A stretch of 39,614 nucleotides of DNA from Saccoglossus kowalevskii (Eukaryota > Hemichordata > Enteropneusta > Harrimaniidae): NCBI RefSeq assembly GCF_000003605.2, contig NW_003116454.1:291030-330643 (forward strand). The letters are read 5' to 3'. A model generated the notes under the pieces. The model was not told the origin of the DNA, searched no databases, and saw only the letters and a list, made by a program, of their open reading frames with translations. Positions 15,201 through 28,200 of the stretch are shown here, piece after piece; the stretch's first letter is position 1; each line of letters opens with the position of its first letter. The position numbers were made by a program, and so were the translations under genes.

Positions 15201-18200
15201 TCAAAACGCACACATCTCTGAAGTTTGTCTTTCCAATTAACTGTTATAGACACAAGCAAATCTCTAATGTACACATTATTGGATTTTGTGGGCCAAACAA
15301 GAGATTTTATCTAGCGTTCTGTTTATAAATCCTGGATACACCGCTATAAAAGACTGCATGTGTATTTCCTAGCTACTGTACAGATACAACGGCATAACCT
15401 TAAACTCGGAAGTCTTTAACATGACATTACCACGGATGTTATACATTAGAATAAGCCACTATGCTTCATATATTTAGCATTTGTTTTAAAAATATTTTTA
15501 ATAATTTGATACGATTGTGAATGAGATTAACATCGCATTGATATACCATACACCTAACGCCCCGATCAGAGACTGCAGTACAAAAGAAAAATAAGGAGTG
15601 CTTATTTTACGTTTATTTAATTGACATGATTCACGTTATTTTCAACCCATGATCGATAAACGAGTTCTCGGATACCCATGGGCCACCAAACCTATTTACA
15701 TACTGGTCACATGTGCTTTCATCGTCCCCGTTCGTGAAATTCATACGCAAAGACTGAGTTGCAATTTGTTCAGCATACATCCAGCTTAGCAGAGAAGTAA
15801 CGTAATATGTTCGTGTGTACAACGTACCACTGGTGTAATAGACGAAATGACTTTAGATTCATACTGTATAGCTGAACGGAAGTGAAGAGAAATTTAGCAT
15901 GTACAGAAGAAACATATATATATATATTAACTAAATAATAACGAACTCATTTTCTCCGAACAAATCGCAACCACAGCTTTCGTTATTATTGTGTATCGGG
16001 GGTATATTACTACACGTCACGCAGCTCTTTATTCACAGCACGTTCACTTTGTGGGAAAAAATTAAATCTGAACGTCTTTAGAACACGGTAAAAATAACAA
16101 GGCGCGTGTGATGAAAATAACTAACGCAATAAGAGTCAAACAAGTACGATTCCAAAAGTAATCTTGGACCAGAAATTTCATTCACTGTGATTGTACCACG
16201 ACTCAAAAGTGATTTAGATAGAACGTGTTTAAATGGAATATCAGTGCTGACAATTATGACTTCGCTTATTTTGTTAGGTAATAAGCGACTGCTTTCATCA
16301 CAGTAGTTCCTATTGATTGCAGCCATATTAAAATTCTTACAATGGTCATTTAAAAAAAACACATCCTTTCAAGTCAGTCGTTATCTAGATTTCTCATTTT
16401 GAAACCAGAGTCGTTATGCGTACCTTGTGTCACTTCGCAAATCATTCTAATATCAGTAAGTGTTGTTACCCTACGCTAACCCTGTCACTTGCTGCTACCG
16501 AAGTTTTCCGAATAAATACGACAAGCTTGTATTTCGTGGTTGCAGGCACGTGGTACCGTACTAATGACACCATTGTCTCATTTAGGTATACGTGAGGGTA
16601 AATATGCATATGTGAATAACGACGGTTTTTGAAAAAAACCCACACACACCAAAAATTGGCAACTATTTTATGTCAATTCCGGGGTCATGATCGCCACACA
16701 AAATAATGACTGTGGGTATGCGTTGGTTTGGAAGTTCCGCATCAATTTATGCTCAAAACAAACATTCCAATCTTATTAGAATATACTATGCAACGACCTT
16801 ATGTTAGAACCGAACATTAATATACAAATTGGAAAAAAACTAATTTACGGGCTATACTATTAATATTACATAATTTCACGAGCCACGGTATTAGCGAGAT
16901 TGTTAAATTTGATTAATTCGGCAACATCACACGATGTATTTATGATAAGAAAGCGTTGAACCAACTCCGAAACAGTACATGTTATTGGTAGAACCTCTCA
17001 ACGTGGCGAATAATACGACAGTTAGGCTAACCATTTACACTGTAAAGTAGTGGTATCTAAGTTGAGCCTCTCAATGTGGCGAATAATACGACAGTTAGGC
17101 TAACCATTTCATTGTAAAGTAGTGGTAGCTAAGTTGAGCCTCTCAACGTGACGAATAATACGACAGTTAGGCTAACTAGTTACACTGAAAAATACTGGTA
17201 GCTATGTAGAACCTCTCAACGTGGTAAATAATACGACAGTTAGGCTACCCATTTACACTGCCAAGTAGTGGTAGCTAAGTTGAGCCTGTCAACTCGGCAA
17301 ATAATCCAAAAAAGTGTCAGTACGACCGTTAAACTACACATTTACATCGTAAATACTAGTTGACACTGCGACCGCAATGCACAAATCTTACTGTATATTA
17401 ATTGCCACTAAATACTTACATGGACATGTAACGTCAGATATAGTGTAATAAACAAGACTGGGTTTATTTTCAAATAAATAGTGCCAGAGACCAGTAACAT
17501 TCCTGGGAGTTACATTTGAGTGAATGGTTCACCAGGTTATTGCATTTGCTTGGATTATGGTAAAGTTTGTCTGTTGATGATAACGCTTCCAACGACCTGC
17601 ATCTCCTGCCTGAGGAAAAAGCAAGTAGCAAGATAGTCTTTGTTGACAATTCAGGTAGTGACATATATTCATGACAAAAAACAAGATGGGGTAACTAATC
17701 TTGGGAGCATGATAGCCTTTGAAAGACCTTGCCTTCAGCAATTCCAGCTTATCCAAAGCTTGTGCTGTTGGTGGCATGTCATGTACACCATTTAGTGCTC
17801 AGCAGAACGTTGTTCAGTTTGGGACAGAGATTGAACAGCACCCTGTCAACACATGTTGAGATCTGGCATTCGGTGCCATCGCACCTCTTCTGAGTCCAAG
17901 ATAGTTTCGTCTGTAATGATGTTGTGTATTGCCCTGACGCACGTGCACTTGAGTATGATCTCACACTGCACGCAAATGACGAGAATTTTCTTCGAATCGA
18001 TTTCCCCCGAAATATATTTATTGTTACAGGGTCTTTGTGTTTGAAGATCCACCATGTATGTTCCCATCCCACATTCATTGCATTTGTTAAAATTGCTAAT
18101 GTAGAAAAAACGATCATTGTGATCACCAGGTAATCTAAATTGGTTCAACACGAGGCTTTCCAGTATTCGCCAGCTAAATTGAGAGGGGTAAGTCCTGGTA

Positions 18201-19248
18201 ATCCTCATGTGGGCATTGTTCTCTGAAAAAAAAACATTGTCAAGCAAGAGTCACAAGTATATGGCATGTTGCATCAGACCCATTATAGAAGTAAACATTT
18301 CAACTATGCAGATGTTCTCACAATGTGTTGTGACAGTTGTGTGTGGTGCATATCTTCAACAAAATGGGAGAGTGCTACTGACCTGTCTAATTTCATCATT
18401 AGGTAACAAAACACTGGGCTCTGATTATTTTTTGAAGAGCCAATCATAAAGTTTGGGCATGACATTGAATTATCATGGTTGATACACGGTACGACGGAAA
18501 GTACATCAAATTGAAAGTACATCAAACTATTTTGAAGGAGTCAAGTTGAACATAATGGTTCAGAGGATATAGGTCTATTGATAAATGTAGATATCAGATT
18601 AATAAGGACTCTGTAACAATTGATTGTTGTACCTTTATTTACTTACGTTCTTTACAATCTTTCCGACCACAGTGTCTCTGTTATTGTTGTGCTTCGCAAG
18701 TGCGTATTTAATTTAGTCAGAGCCAATTTTAAGGTAGCTTTCATGTTCCCATCGAAAAAGGTCAAAGCCCTGATGAACAGGAGTTTATTTTCTGATTGAT
18801 CTTTACACCCAAATGTAAGCAAGCAAGACTGAATTTTCACATCAGACCATTCTTGAAATGAAATCAGGCAGGCAGATCCACACTTCTAAGCTACAAAAAG
18901 TCTCATAGTCACATGGAGAATTGGGTACAAGGAGTTGCGACGATCCATATACGATTGTGCATAGCTTGTAGGAAGCCGTTGTTTTGAGTCGACATAATCA
19001 TTCTGGATTGGATGGCATCGGACTTAGCTTATCAGATGCTGGTAAATCTTGTGAAAGATGTGACCAGTGTTTATGATCAGACTGTGTTTGTTTATCACCT
19101 AAATTGACAATTGCTTGAATAAAATTGTCAATACTTGGCTTGTTTAAATTATTAATATTTGTACGGCCCCCAAGTACTTCTCTGGAAAACACATTGAGTA
19201 GTTGTGGTGGTACGAAGTAGATGTACGAATGTCCATCCAATTACTTCT

Positions 19249-19286
<38 letters not shown>

Positions 19287-22200
19287 AAAGCAGATAAGAG
19301 CCAAAAGCATGTCATTTGGCTGTTTTAGCCATTGTCCTCCTCCCATCAGCATCATTGATTCAACTGAAGTCTCAGTTTCAATGTGCTGATGACAACTTCG
19401 ATGTATGACATTGCCGGATGTGGTGTAACCATAACAATACGCATAATGGCAGGCTGTTGTTTACCATGGTCGTGTTCAACCAGAATTTCAAAAGTCAGAA
19501 CCTGGTCAATCTAGAACATTCCCATTCAATATTAACATGGCGTTTGGGTCAATAAGTTAGTACACGCTGTACAAGGTGTAGTAATGCTGTCTCGTCAGGT
19601 TGTTTATCACGAGGTGAAAACAGAGCAAGCGAATAGGCAATGTCCCAATCGACACACAAGTAATGTTGTTGCTTCTTACTGTAGATCAACAGCAGGGAAC
19701 AACATCTTTAACAGTTTCTCCAGATTCGGGTAAATCTTGACACAACACAATAACTGTAGTCTTTAGTAGTTATAACATGAATTAATAATATGTATGTTGA
19801 ACTTGGTGAATAATATCACATTCAAACTACTCATTTACACTGCTGGTAGCTAAGTAGGTCCGCTCAACCTGGAGAGCTGTTACTATCTAACACGCGTATA
19901 CAGACGTACGCAGACATGTATCTTCAGTTTAATTAATTAATTAATTTACTTGTTGATAGAAGTTGAGGATATTGATATGAAATACAGTTTGTTCCATTTG
20001 TTAATTATTAATAACAGTTGTATTTCCGCTCAAACATCAATCTCTACTTTACGGGTGAGACCATGAATGATGATACAAACAAAAATAAAGACTATTTTTA
20101 TATCTCAGAGTAAATTAGTGAGACTACCATTAAATATTATATCAACGTAATTTTCAAATTGCTTACTATAAATAATCTCACTGTTCTCTCTAACCATAGT
20201 CACAACCACAGCATCAACAGCGTATATTCATACGTTCTTAGACGCTATTTATGGCGTGTTAAATGCTGAAAATGTAATTCGACTGCAACCTCATTATAAT
20301 AACCACGCCCCTTAGGTTAGTGGTTATATGTAGAGTATGAATAATTCAGCCAGTGTGGTTTCATGTAAGATTTACTAGTTTGCCGCAAGGTTACTAATGT
20401 AATTCAACTCAGAGTGTTCGTTGCACGTAGTCCTGTAATGTTATCTACTGTCCATAAGTGTAAACAATGTAACACGGTAATTACTGAATTATATAAAAAA
20501 TACCAACGACTTTCAATCTTTTTATTGGTCTGAGCAATTCAATGTGGCCTCGATTCTAACTCATCCTACGGAAAACCCCGTACAATAATTATTACAAATC
20601 GGAGCTATTTACCTTGTGACGCTGGTATACTTCTAGGTAAAAGCCAATAATTATTTTTTTTATATAAAAGTGGCACTATTATTTATATCGCTACTATCGG
20701 TAATGTTTGTAGTAGATATCTATATGGTCACATTGAGCATGTCATCTCTATTTTCTAGTCCAAATTTCATCTCAATTTTAATGTTATATAAGATATATAT
20801 CAAAAACGATCATTTTAAAGCATTACGACATGCATTCGCTGGTTGCCAAGGGACCATGTTTAAATGATGATAGGCTCAGAGTGAAACAAGCTGTATGTAT
20901 CAAAACTTCACTAATATATATCTTCAAGGCATCTATACGTGACGTCATCAATACAGCCCCTTGGGTAAGACACATCCACGGGCATCAGCTTTCTGTAATC
21001 TTGACCAATCAATACGATATAATATATAACCTCGCAATTCCCACAATTCACGATACTTTTGCAATGCCCGTTATTACTTTCCCGTTACTATAATCATGAT
21101 GCGTCATCTGTGACGTCAGAACCTATTTTTTTAATGATTTACTGAGATTTTAACCTTTCCTTCAGGGCTCATTTGCGGTATGACAAATAAGATGTGTCTT
21201 CCCTAGTCAGCATTGTACATCTCACGGGGTTATCCTCCATGTCTTCATGTAACCTGTCTCATTAGAACGATTAACATTGTCACTAAACTCAGCAAATTTT
21301 CTTTTGAAAACTGATTGAACGAGGGAGTGGATAGTCTCGCTAATATGTTTCATGTATTAGGATAGACTGTTGTTTAATTGAGATTGTGATTTCACAGTAT
21401 CTCTGGATCCTGACCGAGGTGTTTTTATAATGCGAGTATAAAAAAATGAAATGCGCAATCATTTTCCAGATGTTCTAATATGCATATTTTTCCGATATGA
21501 CGAAAAAGACGATACCTCCTATAAGCCAGGAACCCCTGCATGAAGTTCTCCTATCAACCCACATTCTGCTGAATATAGAGATGCATTAACATTAAGTGTC
21601 GTCTGTACCTTTCATTCTATTTTTTTATGAGCACTTGCACATACGAAAGGGTTAGCTATTATAACTTATGTAAAAAGCGCTTGCGTTGACCAGATCAATT
21701 TCTACTCAATGTAGGATTCGTTCCAGTCTAGAAAGTTTGGTGAATACTCATACACTACAGGAAATAACAAACTTCTGAATACGATAGATCAAGAGTCTAC
21801 AATGTATGAGTCGTTGAAAAACAAAACAAAAAAACATCAGTGTATCCTGTACGTGAATATCAGTATGCTCTCAACTTTATCCGTCTGTTGTTCCTATATA
21901 TACTTTAATTCATTTACTGCATCATGAATCTGAAAGTAGCGATGCCGAATGTTTCAAACGAAATGCTGTTTTGGTTTTAAAAAATGATCTGATCTGTTGT
22001 GAAATAATTCGTTGAAGTGGCAAGGACAATTCCACTTAATTTCCATGAAGATGGCCCACTGGTTCGACCTCCCATAATGCTTTTATAACTGCTGAATAGT
22101 CTTGTTATTTGTGTGGTATTTAATTACGAGAAGGCCAGTGTTTGAATCACAACCTCCGACGTAGTATGAATATAGATATTAACATGAATAATTTACAAGT

Positions 22201-25200
22201 TCATTTGAGTGATCATTTTTGACAGATAAGCTATGAACGGCAGACCTCCAGAAGGTGACCTCCTGGTTGTGCTATCTGAAACATGACGAGTCGAAGTTGA
22301 TGCATCGTTAAGCGAACGCAAAACGCCGTGTTTGTTTATGTAATTCGAACGGTGTTATTCAATCTCAAAAAAGAGAAAACACACTATTAAATGACATAAA
22401 TGTATTGGTGAATCCACGAGGACTCTAATTAGGATGTATTTCTGTTAAAACGGAATGTTATAATATTCCATAACTCTTCTCGGGCTCGAATATAAATATT
22501 AGTAAATCCGAGTGATAGCTAACTGAATTCAATCTACAATATAACCAGTAAAATTACCAAACAGATATGCAGTAATAATACAAGCAACATGATATGGTTA
22601 TCTTGAACCCGATTACCGATGTTGGTTGGAAGCTAAACCATTCGTATGGGTAATCGTAGGTTTACCGCTATTCTCTTTAAAACATTCATTAAGTCACTTA
22701 TCATTTGCATGTTCCCATGAGCCAGTGACTAACAAAATGCGAACGCACGTGTTGGAATTGATCACTGGTAGCCAGTTTTCACAAAATCGTTCAACCTAAC
22801 ATACACACATCGACGAACAGAATGCCGACGATACACAGTGGAACCATAATAACAGTTCACATATTGTGCGATGAAAATCTGTTTTATGAGTTATGGTTGG
22901 TTTGCCCAAACCAGCAATGAGCGTCTTAGAGCGATATACAAGCGAACATTCCACAACTATTAAAACAGTTTATATTGCCCTATTTCCAATTGATTGTATG
23001 TTTTATAGCTTTCATATATCTGATGAATCTAAACGTTAATCATCCAAGTGATTGTCCATGCCCAGCGCAATGCGAGCGTAACATGTCGTTTATGGTGGGT
23101 TGTATTAACCTTTTAAAAATGGAGGTCATAACAATTTTGTACATTTAAGTGGTGAATCCACGAACCCAACATACCAGCTGACAGCTGCATTGAATTCGTC
23201 ATAAAATACAAATGTTGCAATCTAATTTCACCCAACCCTTTTCCAGAATGATGCTTTTAATAATAATCATAAAACGAGATCTGTGAGCTATTCTAAAGAA
23301 ATGTACATCAATTTTACGATGTATTATGCTGTTACGTGTATCAGAACCGCCACAATCCTGAACTACCGTAAGAGTTGAAACAGCTGTTAAGGTAACGAGA
23401 CAGCGTGTAGTCAGTTCTCTCTTTCATTGCCGCGCCGAAAAAAAATCCCATTCAATAATAGTACGTATATTGCGTAAGGGTGCCGTATACGTTTGTCCAT
23501 ACAAAAATCATTGTGCTTGAAAGCATAGACGAGAAATTGAGTGAAAATCAGTTAAACCCTTTTATACTACCAGACGGAGTATTTGTATTGAAATATTTTG
23601 CAGTAATTCAATAGATATTATTCGCTTGAAATATGTTGTGAAAAAAGAAAACTTGAAATTCACCACCCACTGGCAGTTTAATTGCTTTTCGTTGAGTTGC
23701 TTCTCTAATTATTAAAAGGTCACGGTGTTTTCATCAATTTAGCAATGGGGACATTTATTATAAATATTACAGACTGTCAACGTAAGGCACATTTTAGGTA
23801 GGCTAACAATTGATGAAAATACAAATGATTAAATTATCACACTGAGATATGAATATTGTATCGAGTGTGTCCCATTCTTGATTACATGTATATTATAATG
23901 CATTGATTACGCACTCCATTTTTAGTCTCATTTGATAATTATCACATATAATCGAAATTTTATTGTAATATAACGATATAATATATAAGGTTTCAATAGA
24001 AACGTTCATCAACCGAGACCAAGACTGACTGTATTACTGAATGGATTTGAAAAAGAAATGAACACGTCTGTACATTTGATATGCCTTTCTAATACGAATA
24101 TGGCTATCCTTTTAAATTATAGATGTATAAAATTGCGATGTTCTTTCTATTTTCTGTGTCTCGTTATTTGATTCTTATTCATAAGCCCCTATCCGGGGCT
24201 TTTTAGAATCTCCACAAATCCATTCCGTGGAATTTTACGCAGCTCGTTCATATTGGGATAATCTCTTCCCTACCAGTTAATAGGTTTAGAGATGGTACTT
24301 TTTGTATGCAACTTCCTGCCTCAATGCATGGTACGCATCACAAGAATGCAGTTTAAATTCATATAAATTAGTCCCTGACGATTAAGGCGTTTTGGGGTTC
24401 TAACACTCATTGGTGAAAAGGGGCAAGCGGTCATCGTAAACCAGTGTGTATTTTGGTCGAGGTTTCTACTCACGCTAGAATGCATAATGAGTTACATTTT
24501 ATGGTCATTTGCCGTGGAATGACATTGTCTTATCTATAACTGATTTGCAAATTGATAAAATTGTTCTTTCCTAAGTTGAGTTGTGTTTAAATGTGTTGCT
24601 TGAACTGCCAAAGTATATATTGTCCCCCATAATTAATGTTGAATATATGATAGCGTAATTTGAATAATTAGACTTTCTAACTTGTGCACAAATAAGAATA
24701 ACAAGAGTGATGAAATAACTACACAAATTAGTCACGTGATTCTTGCAAAATTCATAACAAAGCGCCTTCACAGTCCGGAACCATACACTAAAACTAAGTC
24801 AAAGTGTCTCTGCTAAGATTAATTGTTAATTAATTGTTCAGAATTTCAACAACAAATCATCAATGTGTCCGTTTTTATATATATCCTAACAATAAAACAA
24901 ACCGTGCAGCTATCACAATAGATATCCCTGGGATATATATTGAATTTGTTTGATTTTGTTGAACTCTTGAATTGTGCTCTGTTTGTTCCGTTTGCTCGTT
25001 GACAATTTTGTTTGACTAGCGCGCGCCTGCCTTTATTTGTGCGTGTGAATATTTGATTAACCAATCCCTGGAGAGCATTCTACAAAAATCTAGGTAGAAG
25101 TGGTTACAACTTCCATGTTGATTTTCGAAATGTATGGGAGCATGTGCAATAATAACAGAACGCCATGGCTCCCCCTGATCGAAGTTATTTTCACTTCTGG

Positions 25201-28200
25201 TGCTGTGTATTTGTGACGTATATTCACTCGTTTTCTATTGAAGATACGGCCACAAAAACACCGCTTTACTTGTAAAAACAACTTGCATATCCTCTGTCAC
25301 AATGTCACAGCCCTTGGACATGTTATGCGATATGTAATGAACAACATGTGAGATAGAATAAACGGATCTCAGCTCAGTTGATGTCTTGTCGAGCAAATTG
25401 AACGAACTGTTGCATTTCCATATGATGTAGACTAATATCCTAATTGTTTCTTGCAGTTATTCAAATCAACATTCAGTGGTGTCAATTTATGCGTATGCAC
25501 GAACTTGAAATCGTATTTCGACATTCAATGTAGAACTACTGGATATTAATTGGCACGAGTAAATAGTCGGCCCTTTTGTGACAAATTCATTTCTATCTCT
25601 CTTTCTCTGTATCGCAGGAATATGGTATGACTATTCTGTTCACACAGAAATGGGTTGATTCACGGCTTGCTTTCAACGTCAGCATACTGAATGGTATAGA
25701 TAAAATTACGATTGCGCACGATGTCTGCTGGGTACCCGATCTATACTTCACCAACGTTAAAGAAGGGAGCTTTCATCAAGTAACCGTAGAGAACAGGTTT
25801 ATCGAGACTAACCACCTGGGGCACGTCACGCTGAGTATGAAGTGAGTAGAAATGTTTCAGAGATGCTCCCTAGTTGACTTCGCCGTTAATGTATTGCGGC
25901 AAATTCAGTTGATGAGATTCTACGTCTAAAAAGACTATTTGTAAAATACCAATTACTACCATGTTTCTAAAGCCAAACCGTTTTCGTTGTTTTCTATCCC
26001 AGTGGGCACGTCTATATATCGTGCCCGCTTTTTCTAAACGAATATATACCTACTTTGGCGGAGCACGCAACTGTTTAATGATGTCTGATTTGTGGCTTCC
26101 TTAGGCAGTGATTTTCTGAAAACCACGTTCATTTCCCTGGGTATGCTTCGCAAATAAAGCCAAATGGAGCCAAATAAAGAATTTAAATAATGCAGCTTCA
26201 CTTGAAATCTGGTTGTTCATTTAAAGAAATTACACTTGAAATCTGGTTGTTCATTTAAAGAAATTACACTTGAAATCTGGTTGTTCATTTAAAGAAATTA
26301 CAATTTAGTTTACGATATCGGTTCGAACTGCGTTGCTGGAATTTGTGACCAGATCACGCTGATTCATTCCCTCGTCTCTATTCGAACTTACACACATATC
26401 ATACATGTTCAACGTCTGGGGTTGATCAATTGAGCAAAACGTACAAATCAAGTTGACAGTTGTGTTGAAAATAACGGGAAATTCCACTTCAGTTACCACA
26501 CTTTGATCTGAAAGAAATGTGACATCACACCGTAACATGCGAGATCATGTCATTACGTGCTATAATTCATACCCCACCAGGGGGCATACAGTAAACAAAC
26601 GAATCATGTTCAAAAGATATTAGTATCATAACGTAGAACTCACCTGCGTTGCCGTCTGATCACATTAGGTTATCAGTTAAGACAAGCATACGTTGTTCAA
26701 TTCAAAAAGCCAATACCGTATTGTCGCTTGAATGTTAGACAGTGTGACGCAAGAGACAACCATTTAGTTTTGTCTACATACGATTGGTCCCACAAAATAA
26801 GGCTGCGTTCCCCATTCGGTGTTTTTCTCATTATTGTTTGTTTGGTTCCGGAACAACAAACGAGTATGATTCATTGTTAATATGTATTTCCAGTTTATGA
26901 AATGGTGTCAATAACTTTGACAGCAACGCATTCGTAACTACTCTACCACCCATTGATGATGTTCACCCTAGCCATCCGTACATAGGCAGCGTCTTACCGT
27001 AATTGTATGATTACGGTGGTTACAATTAATTACTGATTTGGCCAGAAATTATTAAACTTGGCATCCAAAATGTGCCTATTGGTAACCAGAGGTTTGATAA
27101 TGAAACATTTCAGCTGGTGATATATTACTACACGCAAAATAAGGTCCATACAAAATAAGAATTACCATACAAACAACAATATCTATATCGCATCATGACT
27201 AATGACAATGATTCCATATAATTGAATGCACGTTACTTATGTTCAAATTCAGGTGAAAAAAATTGACGAACATATAACATAAATGCTACCGAACATAGTC
27301 CACCTTGCTTCAGCGCCCATTTATAATAAAAATTGGGGGTAATCACGACAAAACGTACGATCTAATCTACATGCACCTGAAGGAATTACCTAAAATTCTT
27401 ATTTATATAGGACAGCATTGTGTTTATAAAGATACACACATGTATATATTCATTATTTGCAAGGTCGGGTGACTCACACTACCTGAACATCTAAGCATTT
27501 ACTATTATTATTATCGAAAGACAAATTAGCTAGGAAACAATTTCACAATGAAATCGTGTGAACATAACACGCGTTGAATTGTGGGTTCATGGCGAAAACA
27601 GAATTCGACATATCTCTTAGGTAAATTCATTTTTCACTACATTTATTTAACGAAACGTTATTTCCGCTTCACATGTGAATGTAATACGATCACGGGTTAT
27701 ATACTGAAAGACGAAAACAAATCCACCAGGAATTATTGTTTATGCTAAAAATAACACTAACTCATATTCTTTAAACGCCCAAATTGTTAGCAAGAAAGCA
27801 AAGGCACCACATAGCAACTGAAAGGTGATTTCCCGTCATTGAGCAATAAATTATTATCATAAACGAAGAGAAAACACGCTAAAAATGCAGACAAACGAGA
27901 TTCAACATATTTCGGTACATAGACAAGACGCGTAATCAGACTTTCACGGTGACCCTTTTATCGAAAAACACCGGATTCGACAAGCTATTTACGTTTCACT
28001 TGCTTTAATCAGCATATATGCGACAAAGCATCAAAAGTATTTGTCTCCATAAACACTGTATACACTACCACTGCAAATCGAGTATGACCATGCTCGTACA
28101 TATATAGTATATATCTAAATAGAACTCGTATCTCCCAATTTATTCATTAATTAAATAAATGAATCAATTTATTCATTTATTAACATCAATGTGATGGTTT

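Larger units (their letters stand above)
10172..25617 (+). other. Intron 3 (about 15.4 kb)
   Basis: Phase 0 intron with gtgagt and tctctgtatcgcag borders. It contains (TTTA)n at 12141, an inverted-repeat element family at 12479 and 14587, a 15-bp array at 13636, a 73-bp array at 16991, a decayed coding element on the - strand at 17460-19720, a lone array unit at 19793 and CRE palindromes at 14911, 20940 and 21111. The stretch 21120-25600 shows nothing I can name. Confidence 0.92.

Noticed and set aside
22015-22080. GGTTCGACCTC, similar to a tRNA/SINE B box, with a TGGC-type A box candidate upstream
   Set aside because: The A box is poor, no cloverleaf can be drawn and no terminal repeat tail is present.
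24182-24205. AAGCCCC-TATCC-GGGGCTT followed by T's, shaped like a bacterial rho-independent terminator
   Set aside because: It lies deep in an animal intron with no bacterial-type gene near it; a chance hairpin is the simplest explanation.
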